The position numbers and the translations under genes were made by a program. Below, in pieces: positions 8,936 through 17,082 of a stretch of DNA of 64,000 bases (positions are counted from its first letter, which is position 1; the number at the start of each line of letters is the position of its first letter). The stretch comes from Sporisorium sorghi (lineage: Eukaryota > Basidiomycota > Ustilaginomycetes > Ustilaginales > Ustilaginaceae): assembly GCA_023212695.1 (NCBI GenBank), contig JALCCG010000003.1, positions 1-64,000 on the forward strand. The letters run 5' to 3'. The notes under the pieces were generated by a model. That model ran no database searches and was not told the DNA's origin. It worked only from the letters and a program-made list of their open reading frames with translations.

Positions 8936-9242
8936 GAATTCGTTATATACTAATGTCGCTACAATTGCGGATCAGTATATGCTTCTATTCAACAGTCCTG
9001 CGGATTATTCACATTTACAGAGTGTATTGCGAAACAGAATGCAAACTCATAAAAATACACTTTCTGGGAAAAGTGCGTTCCTTATTAGCGGCTCAGGTAC
9101 ATCTTATGATGTACGTCAAATTACCGGGGGAACTTGGTCGTTTGCAGGATATGCAAATTCGACACTTGCATATGGGGATCCTGATTATTTCTGGAAACGG
9201 GCTTTTGAAGTTACTTTGAATCCTGTTGTTACGTTACAGTAA
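8936..9242 (+). pseudogene. 3' fragment of an unrecognised gene, cut by the IS relic
   Basis: About 100 codons read in frame to a TAA at 9240-9242, with protein-like sequence (YTNVATIADQYMLLF, FLISGSGTSYDVRQI, GDPDYFWKRAFEVTL). The apparent start ATG at 8910 lies inside the reverse of the transposase relic, so it is not the original start. The 5' part of the gene is missing. The family is unknown to me; Gly/Ser/aromatic content is compatible with an exported protein. Confidence 0.5.
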
Positions 9243-9264
9243 TTATTTACTTGCGGTTATAACT

Positions 9265-9309
9265 AAAATAGACAAGACGGCTCCTCTTAGGAGCTGTCTT
9301 GTCTATTTT
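9265..9309. terminator. Strong bidirectional terminator
   Basis: A 21-bp stem (AAAATAGACAAGACGGCTCCT with its complement, one mismatch) and a 3-base loop lie between convergent genes, with A and T runs on the outer ends. Confidence 0.85.
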
Positions 9310-9317
9310 AAATAGTT

Positions 9318-10130
9318 TTAAGGATTCAATACCTCTTTGACCAAGGTGAAATCTACCGAATCAATTTTCCAGCCTTTACTTGTATAAACCAGTTTGGCCG
9401 TTCTGTAGAGTGTTTCATTAGGTGCATATTTAGAGTTAGGACCTGAAGATTGAGTCAATTTGGCGCTATTGGTTTCAGTATAACTGATGGCCGATGGATA
9501 AATCGTTGTAAATTTAAAGTCGTATTTCAATCCTTTGCTACGTATGATTTCATTGATAAATTTATCCGTAAAGTATGGGCTGAAGTAAGTTCTGATCTGC
9601 TTGATTGAAGATAGGTCGGTTGCTTCGTTTAATTTGTTCACGAACACTTGTCTTTGCTTATCTGTTATTTTTTTCGCATTCGGAACTTGAACTTGTGGTT
9701 TTTGCATGGTTACCTGGAGTTGTTTTCCCTCCAACGTGATTGTCGCCTGACCAGTTTTTTGGTTCCAATTTACATCTGCTCCCAAAGTTTGACTTACAAA
9801 ACGGGCCGGCACATAAGTGGAGTTGTAATTTAGTTCCGCTGGAACATCAAGAAGAATTTCCGATTGATTGAGCAAAACTTTGTTAGAATTAAGGGTAAGA
9901 ACCATTTCTGTAGCATCTTTAGTAATTCTAATTGTTTTTTGTTGTTGATTCCAATCAACGTCTGCTCCTAAGTTTTCAGAAACGGCTCTAAGAGGTATGA
10001 GCACCCGATTGTTTTTCAAAATACCACTATCTATTGTAACCGGTGCTTCAGCGGCATAGCTAGATGAGCTGAAGTTAGGCAGTACAAGCATAGATGCTGC
10101 CAACATCGTAAGAGACATTTTTTTGAACAT
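9318..10130 (-). CDS. Secreted stalk-domain (copper amine oxidase N-like) protein
   Basis: 270 residues from the ATG at 10130, chosen because AGGAGG lies 8 bases upstream; the longer frame starting at 10175 lacks such a site. Residues 1-27 are a signal peptide ending SSSYAAEA. Two copies of the stalk domain follow: NNRVLIPLRAVSENLGADVDW and STYVPARFVSQTLGADVNW, each with a short beta repeat. A C-terminal 120-residue domain of unknown role ends in a STY-rich beta region. Paenibacilli encode many such exported proteins, probably wall- or polymer-associated; no enzyme activity can be assigned. Confidence 0.82.
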   Translation of the reverse strand: MFKKMSLTMLAASMLVLPNFSSSSYAAEAPVTIDSGILKNNRVLIPLRAVSENLGADVDWNQQQKTIRITKDATEMVLTLNSNKVLLNQSEILLDVPAELNYNSTYVPARFVSQTLGADVNWNQKTGQATITLEGKQLQVTMQKPQVQVPNAKKITDKQRQVFVNKLNEATDLSSIKQIRTYFSPYFTDKFINEIIRSKGLKYDFKFTTIYPSAISYTETNSAKLTQSSGPNSKYAPNETLYRTAKLVYTSKGWKIDSVDFTLVKEVLNP

Positions 10131-10316
10131 TATGATCCTCCTAAAGTTAAGATTATTTGTAAGATTAGACGTCATACATAGAGTAAATGTTTCTTTCTGA
10201 AAATAAAAATTTCAGAACAAAGTAGCTGGATGCGACAATAACCTCTCTCCAAGATTTAACCATGTCCTTTAATAACCAATCCTAAAGACTGGTAAATCAA
10301 CACATTTTCCTGTGCG

Positions 10317-10503
10317 GTGCTCCGGCGGATCGGTCATGAAATCGATTCGGCCTGCATGTTTGCCTTCAACGTTGTCGGCGCCAGCGCTGATCGTGGTGCG
10401 TTCCCTACGCTGGCTATGAAGGAAAAGATAATATGCGGGTCTATATTACCGCTTCCACATCGCCAAGATGGACCGGACCGTCAAACAGGACAACGAGCTT
10501 TAT
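10317..10503 (+). pseudogene. GC-richer relic of an unrecognised gene, frameshifted
   Basis: Two consecutive plus-strand reading frames look like protein. The first reads RRIGHEIDSACMFAFNVVG (10323 on). After a frame change near 10430 the second reads YAGLYYRFHIAKMDRTVKQD. No start site or natural end is present. Composition differs sharply from the AT-rich surroundings. I cannot name the family. Confidence 0.35.
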
Positions 10504-10636
10504 AGTTAAATGTTGGTATTACCCAAGTAGTCTCTCCAGCTATTGCAGAGGACATAAATGTAAAAAATTGCTTATCATCTGACTCTCCTTGTTTCTTCAC
10601 ATACATGAAATCAATGTATAAACTGCAATTAAAAGT
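10481..10636 (-). pseudogene. Short minus-strand ORF fragment
   Basis: About 50 codons read as protein (YIDFMYVKKQGESDDKQF, then MSSAIAGETTWVIPTFNY) before the frame enters the GC-richer relic and stops. There is no upstream domain and no convincing start. It may be the tail of a lost gene. Confidence 0.3.
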
Positions 10637-10822
10637 TCACTTTAGAAATCATGGAACAAAATATAATAAAATAACTAAACTATCCTAATCGTTAGCTCTC
10701 CTAAAATCCAATGAAATTTAGCAATTGTCAAGTAAGCTATGATTACAGCTCCTTGTTTTATTCGGGCTAATGAATTGAATTGGTGTCCTATTCAGAATGA
10801 GAACTTAACTTGGTAAAAACAC

Positions 10823-10850
10823 AAAAAGTCGCGTTTCCGCGACTTTTTTT
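10823..10850. terminator. Terminator after the MFS gene
   Basis: GTCGCG/CGCGAC hairpin with a 4-base loop, flanked by five A and seven T, so it works in either direction. It ends the minus-strand gene at 10951. Confidence 0.8.
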
Positions 10851-10950
10851 ATTCTCAGACTCGAAGCTTAGCAATGCCCGCCGGACCGTTGTCCAGGGAG
10901 CTCTTAAAGATGTACTTAAAAAATACAACCTTGATAATACCCCTCCGCCG

Positions 10951-12189
10951 TTATGGCTTCTCCATCTTCGGCGTAGATTCACCCGACACTGAGGTATACC
11001 CCGGTTTGGCTGCGCCAAAACCGAAGAAGAACAGCACAACAACGACTGCGGACAGAACCATGAGGGGAACCTTCCAACCGTCTGTAGCATCATGCAGAAA
11101 CCCGATGAGCATCGGGCCGATCGCGGCCAGCAAGTAACCCAGAGACTGAGCCATCCCCGATAACGCCGCGGCTTCGTGGGCCGTTTTGGTACGTAAGGTA
11201 AAGAACATCAGGGATAAACTGAAATTCGCCCCGCCGGAAATACCGACCAACATCACCCATAGGAGATTTAATGAGGACATGCCGGATAATAATCCTGCGT
11301 AACCAGTGAGCATGGATAATGCAGAGATGGTCACCAGAACGCGCTGATTCGGATTTCGGCCAGCCAGAACAGGAATAATGAAGGAGAACGGCAAACTGAC
11401 AAATTGAAGTATGGAGAGCATCCACCCGGCAGCACTATAATCCATGCCTTGACTTCTCAGGATCTCGGGCAGCCAAGAGATATTCACATAGAACGTAAAC
11501 GATTGAAGCCCCATAAATAACGTGATATACCAAGCAAGAGGTGAACGAAGCACACTCTGTTGTTTGGTTGCAGTCGAACGGACTTCTGCTGTCTTGTCAG
11601 AGCTGCTGCGTTGAATCAGCCATACGATCAGAGCTAATACGGATAATGACGCCCAGATCAACAAGGAACCCTGCCAGCCAAGACCTGCTTGCGTTGCAAG
11701 CGGGATACTAACCCCGGATGCGATGGCGGCTAGCAGATTCATTGATGCCGAATAGGTGCCTGTCATCAATCCGATATGCCGCGGGAAATCCCGCTTAACG
11801 AGACTCGGAAGCAGCACGTTCCCTACGGCTATGGCCATTCCCAGAAATGCAGTTCCCAATAATAAAGTAACCGGCGATGATATGGAACGTATGCCGATTC
11901 CGAATGTCAACACCACCATGCTAAGCAGCAGGGTGGTTTCCAGTCCCCACTTTTTGGCCATGGCGGGAGCCATTGGCGATAATAGAGCAAAAGCCAACAG
12001 CGGCAGCGTCGTCAGCATACCAGCCATGGTACTCGATATTCCTGTATCCTCACGAATGATCCCAATCAGCGGGCCTACCGAGGTTATTGCCGCTCTCAGG
12101 TTAATGGCAATTAGGATAATGCCTGCAAAGATCAACCATGTACGCCCTGTGGAACTTGTGGTTGGTTCTAACGATGTTCTTGATGTCAT
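10951..12189 (-). CDS. MFS transporter, CynX/NimT type
   Basis: 412 residues with twelve hydrophobic spans. The first span carries the family motif LIAINLRAAITSVGPLIG, and span 4-5 has GNVLLPSLVKRDFP and GLMTGTYSASMNL, as in the cyanate/nitroimidazole transporter branch (CynX/NimT). The substrate cannot be read from sequence; members import cyanate or export small organic compounds. The start ATG at 12189 follows AAGGAG by nine to ten bases. A central cytoplasmic loop near residues 195-215 is charged, as usual between the two six-helix halves. Monocistronic, ending in the terminator at 10823-10850. Confidence 0.85.
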   Translation of the reverse strand: MTSRTSLEPTTSSTGRTWLIFAGIILIAINLRAAITSVGPLIGIIREDTGISSTMAGMLTTLPLLAFALLSPMAPAMAKKWGLETTLLLSMVVLTFGIGIRSISSPVTLLLGTAFLGMAIAVGNVLLPSLVKRDFPRHIGLMTGTYSASMNLLAAIASGVSIPLATQAGLGWQGSLLIWASLSVLALIVWLIQRSSSDKTAEVRSTATKQQSVLRSPLAWYITLFMGLQSFTFYVNISWLPEILRSQGMDYSAAGWMLSILQFVSLPFSFIIPVLAGRNPNQRVLVTISALSMLTGYAGLLSGMSSLNLLWVMLVGISGGANFSLSLMFFTLRTKTAHEAAALSGMAQSLGYLLAAIGPMLIGFLHDATDGWKVPLMVLSAVVVVLFFFGFGAAKPGYTSVSGESTPKMEKP

Positions 12190-12320
12190 TACATGGACTC
12201 CTTACTCTGTTACGATATGTAAAAATAAACTTATCCGAGTTTATCATAAACCCGGACATTAGGCTATAGCTCAGGGAGGCCACTGACGCTGCTTCACTGG
12301 TTATGGCCACAAGCCATACC

Positions 12321-13705
12321 CTACCCAAGCGGGCTCCAGGCGTACACCGATAATTTTTGAACATCTCGAATTAATTCGGTATACCGTCTCTGAATATCCT
12401 CGGACGAAAAATGACGGAATTGCTCAAATATCCCCATGCATCGCAGCATTCCTCGATCGCTTTTAATCTTAATGGAATACTCCAGACTATCTACAATGTA
12501 CTTCAGCCCACGATCAAATTGTTTGGAATTTAAATAGAATATCCCCAATTCGGATAGAAGCCGCGTATATTGGTTCATTGTGACGTGTTCACTAACTTTC
12601 CCAAGTTTGTTTTTCTGTAATTTAAATGCCTGGTATTCCCGAAACTGCTCCAGTACATGATCTATGTTGAAATGATATCGGTTAGCAGCTAGTGCAATAT
12701 TACACAGGGCTGGAAAAATCTCATCCGTTCTTGATTCAATATAATCTATATATTCAGGCAGTACGTCAGAATCTCCAGCCATGAGTCTATACAAGTAACG
12801 GTTCGCTTCGGCCCATTCTTTAAACTGATCAATAGTTAAAATTTCCTCATCAGAAAATTCCTTTGCCTTTAACCAATTAGGATTTTCATACATTGAAAGA
12901 TATCCTAATGCACCTTCAAAATCCCCTGCCTCACGATGAGTATTTGCTAGAATTAGATACGAATATAATATGTAAAAATGGTGGGTTTCTCTTGTTCATC
13001 TTTAGATATCTTTTTTTTATTATGGTTTCTATATTGTATTTTTGCCTTATAACCCATTTTTTCAGCCAAAACTTTCACCATATCCCATCTGAGCAGAGAA
13101 ACGTTAACGTTAATAAGCTTCCTATATGCATCTAGTTGATATGCATCATCCAGCCGATCAACATAATGTTCAAATGTTACGGCCACCTTTAAGTTAGATT
13201 CCATATCATCACTTAATTCTAACTTAAACAATCGATAATGACATAAGGCAAGCCTCTCAGAATGCTGAAACTTCTCACTCTCTGCTACACACTCATACAA
13301 TATAACCGCTGCTTTATAATTTTCTTCATTAAACAATTCTTCCGCCAATTCAAAAAGCAGCGGAGCATAGCTGATATTTTCCATCGTTAATCGGGCGGCT
13401 TTTTGCAGACAATCCAGCTTGCCAAGCTCTGCACATCGTTGAAGAAAGACTCCTAACCGTCTCCAGTCTGGCGTAGTATGAAATATACATTCAGAAATGT
13501 ATCGATCATAAAAAAATCCTTCAGTATGTCCTATGCTGGAGGTGATACGATCCAATTGATTCATCGACATGGGACGATTTCCGTTAAGTATACTGCTCAA
13601 GGACCCCGTATTCACACCGGATATTCTCGCAAATTGATTTAGCGTTAATTCGTTATCCTGTAAAAATTTCGTTATTTCTCCGCGAATCGTGGCTGTCGTT
13701 TTCAA
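12321..13705 (-). pseudogene. HTH/TPR peptide-sensor-type regulator, paralogue 3, one-base frameshift
   Basis: Two adjacent reading frames together span what aligns end to end with the 461-residue neighbour. Codons 1-242 or so (HTH with SGVNTGSLSSILNGNRP, then TPR-like helices) run from TTG 13705. The frame then breaks at a run of five A (12974-12978; T on the coding strand) where one T is missing relative to the paralogues. The second half resumes as FYILYSYLILANTH and continues to TAG 12321. The total is exactly one base short of 462 codons. It is either a recent inactivation, phase variation or a read error. It follows paralogue 2 after 33 bp and is probably co-transcribed. Confidence 0.85.
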
Positions 13706-13738
13706 ATAACAACACCCCCAGGGAAATCCAAATATTAG

Positions 13739-15124
13739 TTAGTTCTGCACTTGCGGGCTCCAGGCGTATACCGATAGCTTCTGAACATCCTGGACTAATT
13801 CAGTATATCGCCGCTGGGTGTCCTCGGAAGAAAAATGACGGAATTGCTCAAATATCCCCATGCAGCGCAGCATTCCATTGTCACTTTTCGTTCTAATGGA
13901 GTACTCCAGACTGTCCAAGATGTATGCCAGTCCACGGTCAAATTGTTTGATATTCAAATAATATATCCCCAGTTCCGCAAGAAGCCGCGTATAGCGGTTT
14001 AAGGTCACCTGATCGCTCACCTTTCCGAGCTGATTTTGCTGCGTTTTGTAAACCAGATGCTCCTTATACCGATCCAATATATGATCGATATGAAGTTGAT
14101 AGCGATTGGCTGCAATCATAATGTTACAAAGCGCCAAAAAAATCTCATCTTCTCGTGAGTCCACATAATCTACATATTGGCTTAAAGCGTTAGGTTTTCC
14201 ACTCATTAAACCGTACATATACCGATTAGCCTCAGCCCATTCCCTGAACTGCTCTATAATTAGTAACTCTTCCTCATTAGGTTTGTTTATCCAATCAGGA
14301 TGTTCATATAACGACACATAAAAAAACGCATTATCATAGTCTCCTTGTTCTTGATGGATACAGGCCTGAATTAAATACGAATATAATATGTAAAAGATAA
14401 CTGACTTCCTAGGATATTCGTTCGTTCTGAACCTATATCTATTTTGTTGGTAATGAATTTTAGCTTTATGTCCCATTCTTTTTCCAAGCGCTACAATTTT
14501 ATCCCACCGTTGTAATGATATATTCACATTAATCAACTTAACATACGCGTCCAATTGATACATATCATCCAATCTGTCAATATAGGGTTCAAAGTATACA
14601 GCAGCTTGTAAATTATCTTCCTGGTTCTCTCCTAATCGGATTACGAATAATCGATACTTACAAAGAGCTAATCGCTCTGAATACTGAAACTTTTCACACT
14701 CAGCCACACTTTCGTACAACAAAGCTGCTGCTTTATGCTTGTCCTCATTAAATAAGGCTTCGGCCATATCAAATAGCATCGGTGCATACGATATGTTCTC
14801 CAGTGTCATTCGGGCTGCCCGATGCAGACAATCCAGCTTTCCCAGCTCTGCACATCGGAGAAGAAACGGCCCCAATCTCCGCCAATCCGGAGTCGCATGA
14901 AAGATACACTCAGGAATGTACAGATCATAGAAATAGCCTTCTTCCAGACCCATTGCGTCGGTAATACGATCTAACTGATGCATGGACATGGGACGATTAC
15001 CATTTAGGATATTACTAAGTGTCCCGCTGTTGATACCCGATATCCTGGCAAATTGATTAATCGTCATATGATGATTCTGCAAAAATGCAACTATTTCCCC
15101 GCGAATCGTGGCTGTCGTTTCCAA
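13739..15124 (-). CDS. HTH/TPR transcriptional regulator, paralogue 2
   Basis: 461 residues starting at TTG (15124), fixed by GGGGGTG seven bases upstream and by alignment of all three paralogues. Residues 8-60 form an XRE-type helix-turn-helix (TINQFARISGINSGTLSNIL). About 350 residues of TPR-like helical repeats follow (RLGPFLLRCAELGKLDCL and similar). This design matches receptor-regulators of the RRNPP group, in which a secreted, re-imported peptide controls DNA binding. It resembles the Paenibacillus polymyxa Alo receptors as I remember them. Unlike paralogue 1, no peptide gene follows it. It has its own promoter. Confidence 0.8.
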   Translation of the reverse strand: METTATIRGEIVAFLQNHHMTINQFARISGINSGTLSNILNGNRPMSMHQLDRITDAMGLEEGYFYDLYIPECIFHATPDWRRLGPFLLRCAELGKLDCLHRAARMTLENISYAPMLFDMAEALFNEDKHKAAALLYESVAECEKFQYSERLALCKYRLFVIRLGENQEDNLQAAVYFEPYIDRLDDMYQLDAYVKLINVNISLQRWDKIVALGKRMGHKAKIHYQQNRYRFRTNEYPRKSVIFYILYSYLIQACIHQEQGDYDNAFFYVSLYEHPDWINKPNEEELLIIEQFREWAEANRYMYGLMSGKPNALSQYVDYVDSREDEIFLALCNIMIAANRYQLHIDHILDRYKEHLVYKTQQNQLGKVSDQVTLNRYTRLLAELGIYYLNIKQFDRGLAYILDSLEYSIRTKSDNGMLRCMGIFEQFRHFSSEDTQRRYTELVQDVQKLSVYAWSPQVQN

Positions 15125-15178
15125 GTAACAACACCCCCAGATGAGAACCAGAAATTAGTATATTAAATATTTAATTAC

Positions 15179-15207
15179 ATGCTATTATTTTACTTTAGCG
15201 AGGTCAA
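15179..15207 (-). promoter_or_regulatory. Promoter of regulator paralogue 2
   Basis: Minus strand TTGACC - 17 bases - TAGCAT. The same TTGACC-17-TATGAT arrangement precedes paralogue 1. Downstream of both is a conserved leader segment around ATACTAAT, which could be part of a shared regulatory site. Confidence 0.65.
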
Positions 15208-15284
15208 TAGCGAATCAACATAAAGGATCTGTGTTTTTTAAATGATGAATTATACTAAAAATACTACGAAATATAATAAAGAAC

Positions 15285-15305
15285 GCTTCCGAGGATTTCG
15301 GAAGC
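15285..15305 (-). terminator. Terminator after the peptide gene
   Basis: GCTTCCGA/TCGGAAGC 8-bp stem with a 5-base loop, 36 bp after the peptide stop codon. The T tail is short. Confidence 0.55.
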
Positions 15306-15340
15306 ATCTCAATAGACAAATCTATTCGAGTTTTAAAAAA

Positions 15341-15490
15341 TTATGTACCTCCAGATCCAAATCCATGACTTAAAGTTGAAAATACCGCTATTTGTTTGTT
15401 ATTGTTGTCAGCATGAGTCGTTAAGTTTGGAACAGCAAATGTCCAAACTAAACTAAACATAACTAATAGAGAAACCAATTTTTTTCTCAT
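15341..15490 (-). CDS. Secreted signal-peptide precursor (candidate quorum-sensing propeptide)
   Basis: 49 residues. A basic start (MRKK), a hydrophobic core (LVSLLVMFSLVWTFAV) and a signal-peptidase site after THA give a clear Sec signal peptide. The remaining 22 residues are polar (DNNNKQ) and end in SHGFGSGGT. The gene starts inside the last 38 bases of the upstream regulator in another frame, with GAGGTG ten bases before ATG, so translation is coupled. A tiny exported precursor placed like this is the hallmark of receptor-peptide cassettes (Phr, PapR, Alo type). The mature peptide is probably a C-terminal piece. Too short for ordinary gene callers. Confidence 0.8.
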   Translation of the reverse strand: MRKKLVSLLVMFSLVWTFAVPNLTTHADNNNKQIAVFSTLSHGFGSGGT

Positions 15491-16841
15491 TTAATTTTTG
15501 CACCTCTTTAACTAAATTGGTATACCGTTTTTGTGATTCAAGAGAAGAAATATGACGATACTGTTCAAATAACCCCATACATCTTAGCATGCCATTATTA
15601 CTATTGATTGTAATAGAACTTCCCAAACTTTCCAATATAAATTCTATTCCTTTTTCGAACTGCTCCGAATTTATATAGTAGATACCTAATTCGGCTAATA
15701 AACGCGTATGCCTCTCTAACGTTACTTGTTTACTCACTTTACCTATGTAATTTCGTTGTTGCTTATAACTTAAATATTCTTTGTAATCCTCCAAGATATC
15801 GTCTACCTGAAATTTATGTCGATTAGCTGCTATCATTATGTTACACATAGCCACGAAAATTTCATCTTTACGTGTCGATACGTATCTCACATATTCAGAA
15901 AGAACCTCTGCTTGACCAACCATTAACTGGTATACATATCTATTAGCTACAGCCCACTCTTTTAACTGGTCTATAATCCGCATTTCCTCATTATTCGGAT
16001 CTTCTATCCATATAGGATTTGCATATTGTGATACATAGTATAATGCCTTTTCGTATTCTCCACGCTCACTATAGCTATTTTCTAATGATAGATTTGCGTA
16101 TAAAATATAAAAGACAAGAGGATTCTTCCTTCTTACTTCATTATAACCTTTAGTCTCACTATACTTAAACTCAATTATTGCTTTATGCAACATTAGCTCA
16201 GCGAATTCCTCTACTTTATCCCATCTATGAATAGAACCATTTACATTAATTAAATCAACTAGCGCATCCAATTGATAGACCTCATCTAATCTATCAATAT
16301 AAGGTTCAAAGTATACTGCAGCCCTTGAATTAACCTCCTGATCATCACCCAATTCCAACGTAAACAATCGATACTGGCATAAAGCCAGCCGTTCGGAATG
16401 CTGGAATCTCTCACTCTCAGCCACGCTCTTATAGAGCAGCACCGCCGCCTCGTGCTTCCCCTCTCTGAAAAAAACCTCCGCCGTTTCAAAGAGCAAGGGG
16501 GAATAGGAAATATTATCCATTGTCATCCGAACTGCCTTGTCCAGACAATTCAGCTTTCCCAGCTCTGCGCACCGGTGAAGAAACGGTCCCAGACGACGCC
16601 AATCCGGTGTGGCATGAAATATGCATTCATCTATATAGAGCTCGTAAAAATAACCCTCTTCCAAACCCATCCCTGCCGTAATCCGGTCCAATTGCTGCAT
16701 GGAAATCGGTCGATTCCCGTTCAGAATGTTGCTGAGTGTGCCGCTATTGACCTCCGATATTTCAGCAAACCGATTAATCGTCATCTCGTTCTTATGTAGG
16801 AACTCTTCCATTTGTTCGCGAATCGTGGCTGTCATTTCCAA
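15453..16841 (-). CDS. HTH/TPR transcriptional regulator, paralogue 1 (peptide-linked receptor)
   Basis: 462 residues from TTG 16841, chosen because the two paralogues start at the same TTG-GAA/AAA position; the longer frame from 16925 is not supported. The N-terminal XRE helix-turn-helix (TINRFAEISEVNSGTLSNIL, residues about 17-40) is followed by TPR-like repeats (LGPFLHRCAELGKLNCL and others) over the rest. Its C-terminus differs from the paralogues because the last 38 bases also encode the start of the secreted peptide. I infer a cytoplasmic receptor for that peptide that acts as a transcription factor. Its target genes are unknown; the adjacent paralogues are candidates. Confidence 0.82.
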   Translation of the reverse strand: MEMTATIREQMEEFLHKNEMTINRFAEISEVNSGTLSNILNGNRPISMQQLDRITAGMGLEEGYFYELYIDECIFHATPDWRRLGPFLHRCAELGKLNCLDKAVRMTMDNISYSPLLFETAEVFFREGKHEAAVLLYKSVAESERFQHSERLALCQYRLFTLELGDDQEVNSRAAVYFEPYIDRLDEVYQLDALVDLINVNGSIHRWDKVEEFAELMLHKAIIEFKYSETKGYNEVRRKNPLVFYILYANLSLENSYSERGEYEKALYYVSQYANPIWIEDPNNEEMRIIDQLKEWAVANRYVYQLMVGQAEVLSEYVRYVSTRKDEIFVAMCNIMIAANRHKFQVDDILEDYKEYLSYKQQRNYIGKVSKQVTLERHTRLLAELGIYYINSEQFEKGIEFILESLGSSITINSNNGMLRCMGLFEQYRHISSLESQKRYTNLVKEVQKLNEKKIGFSISYV

Positions 16842-16896
16842 GCTAACACCACCCTTTAGGATCAGAACCCAAATATTAGTATATCTCTTTATAGTA

Positions 16897-16925
16897 ATCA
16901 TATTGATTAATATTCCAGCGGTCAA
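16897..16925 (-). promoter_or_regulatory. Promoter of regulator paralogue 1
   Basis: Minus strand TTGACC - 17 bases - TATGAT, a near-consensus sigma-A promoter. A leader of about 50 bases follows, including the ATACTAATATTTGG segment conserved among the three paralogues. Confidence 0.75.
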
Positions 16926-17037
16926 TACTTAATTACGTCATATTTTTACACAAAATAACCAAAACACTTTAAAAATACCAAATATATTTACATTTCTCAT
17001 CTATTTTATATATCGTCCGTTTTATCTCTACTATGAG

Positions 17038-17068
17038 AAAAAGCGCTCCGAAAATTTCGGATACGCTT
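17038..17068 (-). terminator. Terminator of the FtsX-type permease gene
   Basis: TCCGAAA/TTTCGGA core with an extended AGCG/CGCT base, followed on the minus strand by TTTTTCTC. It starts about 15 bp after the permease stop. Confidence 0.75.
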
Positions 17069-17082
17069 CTTCTGCTTCCTCA

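Larger units (their letters stand above)
10131..10950. other. Gene-poor stretch with two short relics
   Basis: No intact gene is seen. A GC-richer patch at 10311-10503 and an adjacent AT-rich minus-strand fragment (10481-10636) both look like pieces of former genes and meet near 10500 (listed separately). The rest is AT-rich and carries only the terminator at 10823-10850. Confidence 0.55.

Noticed and set aside
12101..12364. 87-codon minus-strand ORF after regulator paralogue 3, as a second peptide precursor
   Set aside because: It overlaps the regulator end and MFS gene and has no signal peptide at its start; it does not resemble the 49-residue precursor.
15453..16841. Arbitrium-type phage lysis-lysogeny receptor
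   Set aside because: The TPR/HTH architecture is similar, but no phage genes, integrase or attachment sites lie nearby, so a chromosomal signalling cassette is the simpler reading.
16842..16925. Extended start of regulator paralogue 1 at 16925
   Set aside because: The extension contains the promoter and conserved leader; all three paralogues align from the TTG start with its ribosome-binding site.
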